64,000 nucleotides of DNA from CATOSD01 sp965203135. Its GTDB lineage: Bacteria > Chloroflexota > Dehalococcoidia > Lucifugimonadales > CATOSD01. A program made the position numbers and the translations under genes. The DNA is taken from the NCBI GenBank assembly GCA_965203135.1, contig CBDBBO010000001.1, positions 372,001 to 436,000 on the forward strand, given 5' to 3'. Shown piece by piece: positions 8,844 through 17,028 of this stretch. Each line of letters starts with the position of its first letter. Position 1 is the stretch's first letter. The notes under the pieces are model-generated. The model was not told the origin of the DNA and made no database searches. It saw only the letters and a program-made list of their open reading frames with translations.

Positions 8844-9586
8844 GGCAGGTACTCTTCGATGGCCTTCACGAGAGCATCGACCGAGCGGTCCCGGTACTCG
8901 TCAAGGCTCTCTTGGGGAACATAGCCGTAGATGCTCTCCAGCCCGTCGGGAACCCCGCGCACGAACTGATCGGCGAGCGCGTGTGCTGGGTGGGACTCGT
9001 CGCCGCGCGAGATCCGGCTCGCCATGAAGCGCAGCCGCTCCCAGGTGAATCCGCGCGCCAGGCTGGACACGACCCAGTCGCGCCAGTCGCTGAGCGTCTC
9101 GGTGGGTAGGAAGCCCACGTCTATGTCGTCTACCGGCATTTGGCGGAGCATCGTCTCGGCGTCGGACGGCCTCGTGCTCTGGCGGTCCAGTTCCAGTTGC
9201 AGCGCGCGGTCGTACACGTGCCCTCTGGCGCTGTCCCCAAACACCTCCCGGTTGCCGAAGTAGGGGCGGAACATGTCCACTATCCAGGACTCGTCCACGA
9301 TGAGGTGCGTCAGGTAGCCGCACACGAACGCCTGCGTCTGCTCGTTGTGCCCGTTGGCGTGTTTGAGCGCGGGATGCTCGGCGAACAGGCCCTCCATGCC
9401 GGCGCCCAGTTCGTCGAAGTCCAACTGCGCGAAATGATAGATGGACCTGTCGCGGCGCGTGATAACGCGGATGTCGGGGGACGTGGAGCCGAACAGGAAG
9501 AAGCCCATGTTTGCGTCGAGGGTCGGGTGCGCCAGGCGCTCCGCGGCGCGGTGTGCCAGGTCGATGTGTGCGCGTAGATTGGGCAA
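8840..9586 (-). CDS. Zinc-dependent phospholipase C-like protein inside the his operon
   Basis: 248 residues resembling the Zn_dep_PLPC family: LPNLRAHIDLAHRAAERLAH at the N-terminus, GSTSPDIR, YHFAQLDF, and a His/Asp-rich helix YLTHLIVDESWIV typical of the metal site. I chose the TTG at 9586 because AGGAG sits six bases upstream and the conserved domain begins there; the frame stays open to 9637. It lies 23 bases after hisG and overlaps hisD by four bases, so it is cotranscribed with histidine genes. No known histidine enzyme belongs to this family, so its role there is unexplained. No signal peptide is evident. Confidence 0.75.
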   Translation of the reverse strand: MPNLRAHIDLAHRAAERLAHPTLDANMGFFLFGSTSPDIRVITRRDRSIYHFAQLDFDELGAGMEGLFAEHPALKHANGHNEQTQAFVCGYLTHLIVDESWIVDMFRPYFGNREVFGDSARGHVYDRALQLELDRQSTRPSDAETMLRQMPVDDIDVGFLPTETLSDWRDWVVSSLARGFTWERLRFMASRISRGDESHPAHALADQFVRGVPDGLESIYGYVPQESLDEYRDRSVDALVKAIEEYLP

Positions 9587-9609
9587 TCGTAACTCCTGTG
9601 CGCGCCCCT

Positions 9610-10605
9610 TCAGGCCAGGCGTGCGTGCGCTTCGCACGCCGAGCCGAACACGTAGCTCGGCTGGGATACCGTGACGCTGCCGCCCACCCTGCGCAGGTGC
9701 GCCACGGCGTCGAGCAGCTTGTCCTTCTGGACCACGACGGTGACCGCGTACCAGTCCTCGCCGTCAGGCGTGTACACCTTCGCGATCGTCGGACCGCGCA
9801 GGCCAGCGATCTCGGCGTGCTTGAACACGTACCCCGCTATCTCCTCGGGATTCTCGCCCTGCATGTTGGCCGTGACGCTGTAGAACTCCTGCGACTGCAG
9901 CCGGCCCTCCATCAGCTCCGCCATGGACTTGGCGAGCCTCAGCTTGTCCGGGTCAGCCGCCAGCAGCGCCTTGTTGCCGATGAGGCACGCGCTGGAGGTC
10001 ATAATCGTGCCGCCGTGCACGTTCTTCAGGTGATTCTCCCGCATCGTCACGCCGCTCTCGGTGATGTCGGCTATGACGTCGGCGAAGCCCATGGCCGGCG
10101 CCGCCTCCAGCGTGCCGCTGGATTGCACCAGCGTAAAGTAATTCACTCCGTTGCCGAGCAGGAACCTCTCCACCAGCCGGGGGTACTTGGTGGCTATCCG
10201 AATGTCCCTGCCCTCCTCCCGCATTTCGACAGAGAGTTCGGCGAGGTCGGCCAGCGACGACACGTCCACCCAGGAGTCGGGCACCCCCAGCACCAGTCTG
10301 GAGTGGCCGTAGCCGAGCGTGTCGATGACCATTATGGCGTCGCCGCCCTCGCGCCGCGAGTCCAGGTAGCGGTCGTGTCCCACTATGCCCATGTCGGCGC
10401 TGCCCTCTTCCACCTTGTAGGTGATGTCGGAGCCGCGCTGAAACAGCACGGAAACACCATCGAGGGCCGGAATCACCGCGGTGTATCTGCGGGAGTTGGG
10501 ACGCAGCACGCCCAGTCCGCACGAACGAAGGAACATCAGCGTCGATTCGTGCAGCGCGCCGTCGCTCGGAATCGCCAGCCTGAGCACCTGCTCTTGGTGG
10601 TTCAC
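9610..10605 (-). CDS. hisG: ATP phosphoribosyltransferase, long form
   Basis: First enzyme of histidine synthesis (ATP plus PRPP). From the GTG overlapping the hisZ stop (GTGA) the protein has 331 residues. Catalytic-domain motifs are ADMGIVGHDRYLD (about 72-84), ATKYPRLVERFL and SGTLEAAPAMGFADVIADI with the PRPP loop. The C-terminal ~75 residues (RGPTIAKVYTPDGEDWYAV onward) match the ACT-like HisG_C domain that makes long-form HisG histidine-sensitive. Long-form HisG normally does not need HisZ, yet hisZ lies directly upstream. Confidence 0.92.
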   Translation of the reverse strand: MNHQEQVLRLAIPSDGALHESTLMFLRSCGLGVLRPNSRRYTAVIPALDGVSVLFQRGSDITYKVEEGSADMGIVGHDRYLDSRREGGDAIMVIDTLGYGHSRLVLGVPDSWVDVSSLADLAELSVEMREEGRDIRIATKYPRLVERFLLGNGVNYFTLVQSSGTLEAAPAMGFADVIADITESGVTMRENHLKNVHGGTIMTSSACLIGNKALLAADPDKLRLAKSMAELMEGRLQSQEFYSVTANMQGENPEEIAGYVFKHAEIAGLRGPTIAKVYTPDGEDWYAVTVVVQKDKLLDAVAHLRRVGGSVTVSQPSYVFGSACEAHARLA

Positions 10606-11819
10606 CGCGCCACCGCCGCTACACCCGCGCCCGTCAGCGCCTCGATCACGCTCTCCAGATTGTACGCGAAACCCATGGCCGGCACGTCTCCGCCGCCCAG
10701 CGCCCTCACCAGCCCGTCGTAGCGGCCTCCGCCGCCAAGCGACGGGCCTCCCTCCGGTTCCGCGTATATCTCGAAGATGGCGCCGGTGTAGTAGGCGATC
10801 CCCCTGGCCAATCCCACGTCCAGCGCCACCGCGTCCTCGGGCACGCCACGCTCGCCGAGCGCCTCCAGGAGCCGCGACAGGTCGTCGTAAGCCCCGCACC
10901 GCACCGCCGCACCGCCCGCGGCCTCCCTGAGCGACGCAAGCGCCAGGCCGGGCGGGCCTTCGACGCGCGCCAGTTCGTCCACCATCTCGAGAGCCGCCTC
11001 GAAGACCGCCGGGTCGTGGGCGCGGCGCATCTTGCGAAGCAGCCGCGACGCGATCTGTTCCGGGGTGCGCTGCCCCATGGGGGAGGCTCCCGGTTCCGCG
11101 ACCACGCGATGGACCAGTTCCTGCGCCGCCCGCAGGTCCATAGAGCCCGCCTCGCCGATGCCCTCTTCTGCCTGTTCCCTCAACAGGCCGGCGTCCTGGG
11201 CGCGGCGCCTCAGCTCCTCCACGTCCGTCTCGCCCTCCTTCAGCGGCCGCAGGTTTCCCACGATGAACAGCTTGGCGGCTTCCGACAAGTCGTGCTCCGC
11301 CAGAAGCGCGTTGACGGCGCCGAGGTGGCCGACGCGCAGCGTGCACCGCGCCAGTCCCGCGCGGGCCAGCCCGCTCCAGGCCAGGTGGATGATCTCGGAG
11401 TCAGCATCCACCCCGTTAGCCCCGACCAGTTCCGCGCCAAGCTGGGTAAACTCGCTTAACGAGCCCTCGCCGCCGTCCGTTTCGTAGCGAAACACCGGGC
11501 CGCGGTACTGCCACCGCACCGGCGTCTGTAGGCTGTCCGCCACCTCCACGTAGTGGCGAATGACCGAGGACGTGAACTCCGGCCGCAGGCTCACGGTGTT
11601 GCCGCCGGGGTCCTGGAAAGTGTAGAGACTGTTGACCAGGTCTCCCCCCGACTTTCGGACGAACAGCTCCGTCTGCTCCAGCAACGGCGTGTGGATCACC
11701 TGATAGCCGTGCTGCTCGAAATAGGACTCGGTGGCGGACGCGAGCATGCTCATGCGGTCGCGCTGCGCGGCGGTTACGTCGCGCATTCCCGGCAGGCGGT
11801 CTATCGTTCGTCTGGTCAA
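10602..11819 (-). CDS. hisZ: HisZ, HisRS-like regulatory subunit
   Basis: 405 residues related to the histidyl-tRNA synthetase core: SLRPEFTSSVIRHY (motif 2 region), QYRGPVFRYE, LDVGLARGIAYYTGAIFEIY and GGGGRYDGLVRALGG. It ends soon after MGFAYNLESVIEAL, so the ~90-residue anticodon-binding domain of a true HisRS is missing. This argues for HisZ, the activator of ATP phosphoribosyltransferase, rather than hisS. TTG start with GGGAG seven bases upstream. First gene of the minus-strand his operon. Confidence 0.88.
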   Translation of the reverse strand: MTRRTIDRLPGMRDVTAAQRDRMSMLASATESYFEQHGYQVIHTPLLEQTELFVRKSGGDLVNSLYTFQDPGGNTVSLRPEFTSSVIRHYVEVADSLQTPVRWQYRGPVFRYETDGGEGSLSEFTQLGAELVGANGVDADSEIIHLAWSGLARAGLARCTLRVGHLGAVNALLAEHDLSEAAKLFIVGNLRPLKEGETDVEELRRRAQDAGLLREQAEEGIGEAGSMDLRAAQELVHRVVAEPGASPMGQRTPEQIASRLLRKMRRAHDPAVFEAALEMVDELARVEGPPGLALASLREAAGGAAVRCGAYDDLSRLLEALGERGVPEDAVALDVGLARGIAYYTGAIFEIYAEPEGGPSLGGGGRYDGLVRALGGGDVPAMGFAYNLESVIEALTGAGVAAVAR

Positions 11820-11844
11820 GCAAAGCTCCCGTCAGTTCGCAGAA

Positions 11845-11850
11845 AGTATA
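11845..11850 (-). promoter_or_regulatory. Likely -10 box of the his operon
   Basis: On the minus strand this reads TATACT, 25 bases before the hisZ TTG. A 17-base spacer separates it from TTCATT, a poor -35 match. It lies in the 156-base divergent gap between hisZ and the glycosyltransferase. I see no T-box or obvious leader peptide. Confidence 0.45.
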
Positions 11851-11975
11851 ACGCGAAGGCTTGTGCCAATGAAAGTAAAGTGCGGCGGTTTGACTTGGCG
11901 ACGGCCCGCAATTTAGCATTGGCGGCGGCTTTCGGGCCGCCCGGAAAAGTCTAGTCTCCCAGGCGAGGTAGCAGC

Positions 11976-12767
11976 TTGGCGCAACCATCCCGACACGGCG
12001 CAGCGCCCACGGAGAGCCACGTCGCAGTCGTGGTGCCCACCTACAACGAGGCCGAAAACCTGCCCGAGCTGTTCGCGCGGCTGTCCTCGCTCGGCATCCC
12101 GGGACTGCGGCTCATCATCGTGGACGACGGCTCGCCGGACGGCACGGCGGAGGTCGCGTCGAGCCTCGAAACCGGGTTTGACGGCAGCGTCGAGGTGGTG
12201 CAGCGCGGCAGCAAGCAGGGCCTCGGTACGGCCTACGTCGCCGGATTCGGCCGCGCGCTGGCGTTGGGCGCCTGCTGCGTGGTGCAGATGGATGCCGATC
12301 TCTCCCACTCCCCCGAGTACATCCCGGACATGCTGGACGCCCTCGGCGGCGCCGACGTCGTGGTCGGCTCCCGTTACGCGAAGGGCGGCGGCGTGGACGA
12401 GTCCTGGGGCCTATCCCGCCGGCTTCTCAGCTCGCTGGGCAACCTCGGCATAAGGCTGGTGGGTGGGATTTCGGTGCGGGACGCCACGTCCGGCTTCAAG
12501 GCGTTTCGCGCCTCCGCGCTCTCGCGGCTGGACATGAGCGAGTTCCGCTGCTCGGGGTTCGGCTTCCAGGCGGAGGTTGCCCACTCGTGCCAGCGAGAGG
12601 GCCTTCGCGTCTTGGAGCAGCCTATCCTGTTCGTAGACCGGACGAAGGGCCGCTCCAAGATGAGCGCGTTCATCGTCTTCGAGGCCATATGGCGGTTGTT
12701 GCCCTATCGCTTCAGGCGTCCCCAGGCCCGGCGTTCCCGGGCTGGCGCGGCTGCCGATGACGACTGA
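11976..12767 (+). CDS. Polyprenol-phosphate mannosyltransferase-like GT2
   Basis: 263 residues of a DPM1-type family 2 glycosyltransferase, which moves a sugar from a nucleotide donor to a polyprenyl phosphate. Visible motifs: VVVPTYNEAENLPEL (about 18-32), IIVDDGSPDGT (about 48-58), the metal-binding MDADLSHSPEYIP (about 108-120) and VGSRYAKGGGV. The C-terminal basic stretch FVDRTKGRSKMS is typical. There is no C-terminal transmembrane extension. TTG start after GAGG. It overlaps the next gene by 11 bases. Confidence 0.88.
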   Translation: MAQPSRHGAAPTESHVAVVVPTYNEAENLPELFARLSSLGIPGLRLIIVDDGSPDGTAEVASSLETGFDGSVEVVQRGSKQGLGTAYVAGFGRALALGACCVVQMDADLSHSPEYIPDMLDALGGADVVVGSRYAKGGGVDESWGLSRRLLSSLGNLGIRLVGGISVRDATSGFKAFRASALSRLDMSEFRCSGFGFQAEVAHSCQREGLRVLEQPILFVDRTKGRSKMSAFIVFEAIWRLLPYRFRRPQARRSRAGAAADDD

Positions 12768-13632
12768 GTCGCCGGGTACCGGCCGCGTGGCGCTGGTCGT
12801 GGACAGCGCGGCCACGCTGCCCGCGGAGGCGCTCGTCAGCCCACATCTCCACGTCGCGCCGATGAGCCTGACGCTCGCCGGCCGCACCTACCTGGACGGC
12901 GAGGACGTCTCTCCGTCCGAGTTCTACAGGATGCTCAGGGCCGCGCCGGCGCCGCCGACAACGGCCGCTCCGTCGCCCTCCACGTTTCTCGACGCCTACC
13001 GCCGCGCGGCGCGGGACTCGGCGTCGATCCTGTGCCTACCCGTGGCATCGAGGGTCAGCGCGTCATACGAATCCGCGAAAGTGGCCGCCCGCCTGGCGGC
13101 CGACGTCCTGCCAGGCGTCGAGGTGCGCGTGCTGGACTCGGAGAGCGCGGCGGGCGGCCAGGGGCTGGTGGCGTTGGAGGCGCTGCGGTCGGTGCAGGCG
13201 GGCGCGAGCCTGGAGGAGGCGGCAGAGGCCGCTCAGCGGGCCATCCCGCACGTGCGGCTTCTCGCCTTTCCGGACACGCTCTACTACCTCTGGAAGAGCG
13301 GCCGCGTCCCTGGGATAGCGCACGCGGGCTCCGCGCTGCTGGGTGTGAAGCCCATATTCGAGCTGTACCGCGGCGCCGTGGCCACCGTGGCGCGCCCGCG
13401 AACGATGAAGCGCGCGATCCGGCGGCTGGTCGATCTGATGCGGCAACGCGCGGGCGACCGCCCTATAAGCGCCTGCGTGATGCACGCCGACTCCGAGCAG
13501 GCGGCGCAGGAGCTAGGGGCCGAGGTGGAAGCCGTGTTCGAGTGCGACCGCATCTTCGTGGCCGAGTTCACCCCCGTGATGGGCGCGCACATCGGCCCGG
13601 GACTACTCGGCGTCGCGTTCCTGGCTCGCTAG
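12757..13632 (+). CDS. DegV family fatty-acid-binding protein
   Basis: 291 residues with the DegV fold: VVDSAATLPAE at the N-terminus, the TYLDGEDVSPSEFYRML block and TAAPSPSTFLDAYR for the fatty-acid head-group pocket. DegV/FakB proteins present fatty acids to a FakA kinase; no fakA is seen here. The start overlaps the glycosyltransferase. The stop codon overlaps by three bases the stop of the convergent serine hydrolase. Confidence 0.88.
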   Translation: MTTESPGTGRVALVVDSAATLPAEALVSPHLHVAPMSLTLAGRTYLDGEDVSPSEFYRMLRAAPAPPTTAAPSPSTFLDAYRRAARDSASILCLPVASRVSASYESAKVAARLAADVLPGVEVRVLDSESAAGGQGLVALEALRSVQAGASLEEAAEAAQRAIPHVRLLAFPDTLYYLWKSGRVPGIAHAGSALLGVKPIFELYRGAVATVARPRTMKRAIRRLVDLMRQRAGDRPISACVMHADSEQAAQELGAEVEAVFECDRIFVAEFTPVMGAHIGPGLLGVAFLAR

Positions 13633-15092
13633 GCCCACGGCGCCAGCCCGTCGTTGCGCACCAGCTTCATGCGCGGCAGCAGTATGCCGGTCGCCTTGCC
13701 GCCGTCCTCCCCGACCTGCAGCACGAGGCCCGGTGGCTCCGGTGCGCCGGTGTCCAGCCGGAAGAAGCCGGGGTCGTTCGCGTCCGGCTGGTAGAGCCGC
13801 ACTCCCTCGCGCCAGGCCCCGCGCCTGGAGCGCAGTTCCAATCCCCCGTCCCGCTCGGTAATCTGGATGCGCCCGACGCCCCGGATGATGCGGTAGCTGG
13901 TCAGGAAGCCGGCGGGCGGCTCGTACACGCCAACAGCCGCAGCCGCGGCATCGGCGGAGATGGGACTGCCCGACGTATCGGGGTCCGGCTCGTTGAGCAC
14001 AGACTGTATGACCTTCGAGAATATCTGGTCGGAGCCGTCAAAGCTGATGTTCAGGTGTGTCAGCACGGCCAGATTCTCGGACGGGAACACGTCGATGTGC
14101 GTGTTCCACCCGCCCGATATGCCCCCGCCGTGCCCGAAACTGCGCCGCCCGAACCGCTCCACGCGCATGAGCGTGAGGCCCAGGCTGAGCAGGCGCTCGT
14201 CCGGGCAGTACTGCGGCGACGTCATCTCGTCGAACGTCTCGGGCCTTACGATTCCCTTGCTCTTCGCCAGCAGCGCCGAGGCGTACCTCCCCATGTCCGG
14301 TATCGTGGACTGCACCGCGCCCGCCGCCCGCGTCGCCACGTAGATGTACTCGCCGGGTATGTTGTGGCCGTCTACGCTTGGCGCGTCCGGCGGCTCGATC
14401 CCCAGGATCGACAGCGCGTCCAGGTCGTCGTGGTCCGGCGCGTGGTGGTAGCCCGTCGTCAGGTCCGGGCGCTGCTGGTCCCAGCAGTCGCTGTTCGACA
14501 TCCCCAGCGGCCCGAACACGCGCTGCTCCAGCACCTCCTCGATGCGCCGCCCTTCTGTCCGCGCGACGATCTCGCCCAGCAGGCAGAAGGCGTGGTTCGC
14601 GTAGGCCCACTTTGTGCCCACCGGCACCTCGATGTCTATGCCGTCCGGGTACATCTGGTTCACCGGCGTCGGCGTCGGGCTGTTGGACCACAGCTTGCCG
14701 AGGGCGTCGCGGTAGTCGTTCATCGTCGGCGCTTCGCCTATGCCGTTGGTGTGCGTCATTAAGTCGCGCACCCGCAGCGTATCGCCCGGCCCATTGAACC
14801 GGATGTCCGGCAGCCGGTCCACCACCCGCTCTTCCAGGCTCAGCCTGCCCTCGTCCACCAGCGCCATCGCGCACAGCCCCACCATCGTCTTGGTGATCGA
14901 CCCGATGCGCTGCCGGAGCTCCGGCGCCTGCCGCCTGCCGGACTCGATGTCCGCGTAGCCGAAGCCCTGGGAGTAGACGAGCTCGTCGCCTGATACGACG
15001 CCTATCGACATGCCCGGCACCTGATACTCGTCCACCAGCGAGGCCGCCGTCGCCCGTACACGGTCGATGTCCGCCGAGTTGAATATCGCCAT
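13629..15092 (-). CDS. Serine beta-lactamase-like hydrolase (class C/PBP fold)
   Basis: 487 residues. The N-terminal domain carries the S-x-x-K motif in GSITKTM (Ser65, Lys68), a Tyr-x-Asn in WAYANHAF (about residue 163) and an HGGG near residue 330 in place of KTG. That pattern fits the beta-lactamase/esterase superfamily. The C-terminal ~110 residues form a small beta-rich accessory domain. No signal peptide is evident, so it may act in the cytoplasm. It follows the DUF35 gene at 18 bases, so it may be part of that operon. Substrate unknown. Confidence 0.85.
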   Translation of the reverse strand: MAIFNSADIDRVRATAASLVDEYQVPGMSIGVVSGDELVYSQGFGYADIESGRRQAPELRQRIGSITKTMVGLCAMALVDEGRLSLEERVVDRLPDIRFNGPGDTLRVRDLMTHTNGIGEAPTMNDYRDALGKLWSNSPTPTPVNQMYPDGIDIEVPVGTKWAYANHAFCLLGEIVARTEGRRIEEVLEQRVFGPLGMSNSDCWDQQRPDLTTGYHHAPDHDDLDALSILGIEPPDAPSVDGHNIPGEYIYVATRAAGAVQSTIPDMGRYASALLAKSKGIVRPETFDEMTSPQYCPDERLLSLGLTLMRVERFGRRSFGHGGGISGGWNTHIDVFPSENLAVLTHLNISFDGSDQIFSKVIQSVLNEPDPDTSGSPISADAAAAAVGVYEPPAGFLTSYRIIRGVGRIQITERDGGLELRSRRGAWREGVRLYQPDANDPGFFRLDTGAPEPPGLVLQVGEDGGKATGILLPRMKLVRNDGLAPWA

Positions 15093-15110
15093 CTTCAGTG
15101 TCTCCCGCCG

Positions 15111-15533
15111 TCACGCCGGCTCGAACATGGGCAGCGAAATCTCGCCCTCGCCCTGGTCCTCCCAGCGCAGCTTCACGCGCATTCCACACTGCACGTCGTT
15201 CACTGGATCGTCCACGCCCACGATGTTGGTCATGATGCGGAAGCCCTCGTCCAGGTCGACGTAGGCAACCGCGTAGGCGCCGAGGTCCTTGAACGCCGGA
15301 TGGCGGCTCTGCATAACGACGCTGTAGGTGTAGACCGTACCCTCGCCCTTGGACACCTTCCATTCGTTGTTGTCCGAGCCGCACTCGGTGCAGTGCCGGC
15401 GCGGGAAGAAGATCACGGTCGGGCAGTCGTTGCAGACCTGGTAGGTCAGCTCGTGGCGCTTGGTCGCCTCCCAGAACGGCTCGGTGTCCGGCTCGGGAAA
15501 GCGGGGCTGCGGCCTCAACGGTGTGCTGGTCAT
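15111..15533 (-). CDS. DUF35 OB-fold/zinc-ribbon acyl-CoA-associated protein
   Basis: 140 residues: an N-terminal rubredoxin-like ribbon with two Cys pairs (CNDC about 34-37, CTEC about 48-51) and a C-terminal OB fold (GTVYTYSVV, AYAVAYVDLDEGFRI). DUF35 proteins bind acyl-CoA and partner with thiolase-like enzymes, which matches the thiolase-like gene just upstream on the same strand. A clear AGGAG lies before the ATG. Confidence 0.88.
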   Translation of the reverse strand: MTSTPLRPQPRFPEPDTEPFWEATKRHELTYQVCNDCPTVIFFPRRHCTECGSDNNEWKVSKGEGTVYTYSVVMQSRHPAFKDLGAYAVAYVDLDEGFRIMTNIVGVDDPVNDVQCGMRVKLRWEDQGEGEISLPMFEPA

Positions 15534-15558
15534 TATCGTCGCTCCTCGTGCTTCGAAA

Positions 15559-15624
15559 GTCCCTTCCCCCTCGCAGGTGGAAGAGCCTGCCCTGAGCTTG
15601 TCGAATGGGTTAGGATGGGGGTGC
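15559..15624 (+). repeat. REP-like repeat between thiolase-like and DUF35 genes
   Basis: Starts GTCCCTTCCCCCTCGCAGGT, ends TTAGGATGGGGGTG, and carries in its middle a second motif, CCTGCCCTGAGCTTGTCGAA. A reverse-oriented relative with the same middle motif sits at the end of recJ. It interrupts the otherwise tight thiolase-like/DUF35 operon. Confidence 0.75.
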
Positions 15625-15648
15625 CGAATGGGTTGTCGGATAGGCTCC

Positions 15649-16842
15649 TCAGTCCGCCGCCAGGATCGTCACGCCGGTCGCGTGCCGCGAGCCTAGCTGT
15701 CCGCCGTTGCCCACCGCCACCGCCAGCCTGGGGTCGTCGACCTGCGAGGTGGACTCGCCGCGTAGCTGCCGCGTGGCCTCCAGCAGCAGGAAGATGCCCC
15801 GCTCGCCCGGGTGGTTCGACGACAGCCCGCCGCCGTCCGTGTTCATGGCGGGCTTGCCCGGCGCGTCGAAGGCCAGGTGCAGGTCCTCCACGTAGGCGCC
15901 GCCCTCCCCCTTCGTGCAGAAGCCCAGGTCCTCGATCATGCACATCACGGTGATGGAGAACGAGTCGTAGGCCATCAGCACGTCGATCTCGGATGGCGAA
16001 ACTCCGGCTTCGCCGAACGCCACCGGAGCCGCCTGCGCGCCCGCGCTGACGGTGATGTCGCCACCGTTCTCGGTGTACTTGGTGGCCTCGCCCGTGCCGA
16101 TGATCCACACCGGCTTCTTGCGCGTGTTCCGCACCACGTCCGGGGACGCGATGACCACCGCGCCGCCGCCGTCGGACACCATGCAGCACTCCAGCAGGTG
16201 CAGCGGGTGGGCTATCATCCGCGACTCGATCACGTCCTGCACGGTTATCTCGCGCACGCCCACGAACTCCAGGTCGGTCATGGCCTTGACCGCCTCGGGG
16301 TTGCGCATCGCGTGCTTGCGCGTGGTGACCGAGATGGCCGCGAACTGCTCGTCGGTGGTGCCGTACTGGTACATGTGCCGCTGCTTGACCATGGCGTAGT
16401 TGCTGATCAGCGTCAGCCCCCACGGGTCTTCCATGTTGTTCAGCGGATTCGCCGGCCCCTGCCCTGTCGCGCCCGCGGTGCCGATCGCGCGGCGGTCGGC
16501 GTGGGCGGTGGAGCCGTAGGTCAGCAGCGCGACCTTGCACTTGCCCGCGGCGATCATCTCCCGCGCGTGGTTGGCCTGGAACTCGTAGGACGACCCGCCA
16601 ACCGCGGTGTTGTCGATTACGTTGGGCTTGAGTCCCAGGTACTCAGAGATTCCGAGTCCGCCGATGCCCTGGTGGCTGCCGTTGTCGTAGATGGCGTCCA
16701 CGTCGCCCCACGACAACCCCGCGTCCTCCAGCGCCTTCGCTGCGGAGGACGCCTTTATCTGGAGCGCGCTGACCCCCCCGCCGGTAACTCTGAGGGGGTA
16801 TTCGTGAATGCCGACGATGGCTGCGTCTCTGCTTCCGGCCAT
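15649..16842 (-). CDS. Thiolase-like protein lacking the catalytic cysteines (Ltp2-type aldolase candidate)
   Basis: 397 residues of the SCP2-thiolase/lipid-transfer family. At the position of the nucleophilic cysteine the sequence reads NTAVGGSS (about residues 78-85), with no cysteine. The C-terminal Cys motif is also absent (VGNGGQLGS about 377-385). His344 in NHPGERG and Tyr292 in AYDSFS are retained. In steroid degradation, Ltp2 lacks the thiolase cysteine and works as a retro-aldolase with a DUF35 partner; the pairing here suggests comparable C-C cleavage chemistry. That is inference. Good AAGGAG ribosome site. Confidence 0.82.
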   Translation of the reverse strand: MAGSRDAAIVGIHEYPLRVTGGGVSALQIKASSAAKALEDAGLSWGDVDAIYDNGSHQGIGGLGISEYLGLKPNVIDNTAVGGSSYEFQANHAREMIAAGKCKVALLTYGSTAHADRRAIGTAGATGQGPANPLNNMEDPWGLTLISNYAMVKQRHMYQYGTTDEQFAAISVTTRKHAMRNPEAVKAMTDLEFVGVREITVQDVIESRMIAHPLHLLECCMVSDGGGAVVIASPDVVRNTRKKPVWIIGTGEATKYTENGGDITVSAGAQAAPVAFGEAGVSPSEIDVLMAYDSFSITVMCMIEDLGFCTKGEGGAYVEDLHLAFDAPGKPAMNTDGGGLSSNHPGERGIFLLLEATRQLRGESTSQVDDPRLAVAVGNGGQLGSRHATGVTILAAD

Positions 16843-16929
16843 AAGCTGCTCCTTTCGAGCTCAGATGGGGATTCCCAGATGCGTCGAAAACGTAGCACAC
16901 GTCTTGAGACTAGTCAACGCAGCCGAAGT

Positions 16930-16971
16930 GTCCCTTCCCCCTCGATGGGGGAAGGTTAGGATGGGGGTGAC
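16930..16971 (+). repeat. REP-like repeat, near-consensus copy
   Basis: Reads GTCCCTTCCCCCTCGATGGG then GGAAGGTTAGGATGGGGGTG. It is the cleanest copy in the window: CTTCCCCC and GGGGGAAG arms around TCGAT, followed by an unpaired GTTAGGATGGGGGTGA tail. It lies in the divergent gap between the thiolase-like and phosphoesterase genes. Confidence 0.85.
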
Positions 16972-17028
16972 GGCGCGAGTGCCCCGCCCGCATTGACGCC
17001 CCACGCCCCATCGCCTACCATGCACCAT

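Noticed and set aside
10606..11346. Open frame upstream of hisG suggesting a 578-residue HisG
   Set aside because: It is a shifted reading of hisZ with Arg/Gly-rich shadow sequence; the GTG at 10605 gives a normal long-form HisG.
13032..14762. 576-codon plus frame
   Set aside because: It overlaps DegV in another frame and runs antisense to the serine hydrolase; Arg/Gly/Ala-rich shadow.
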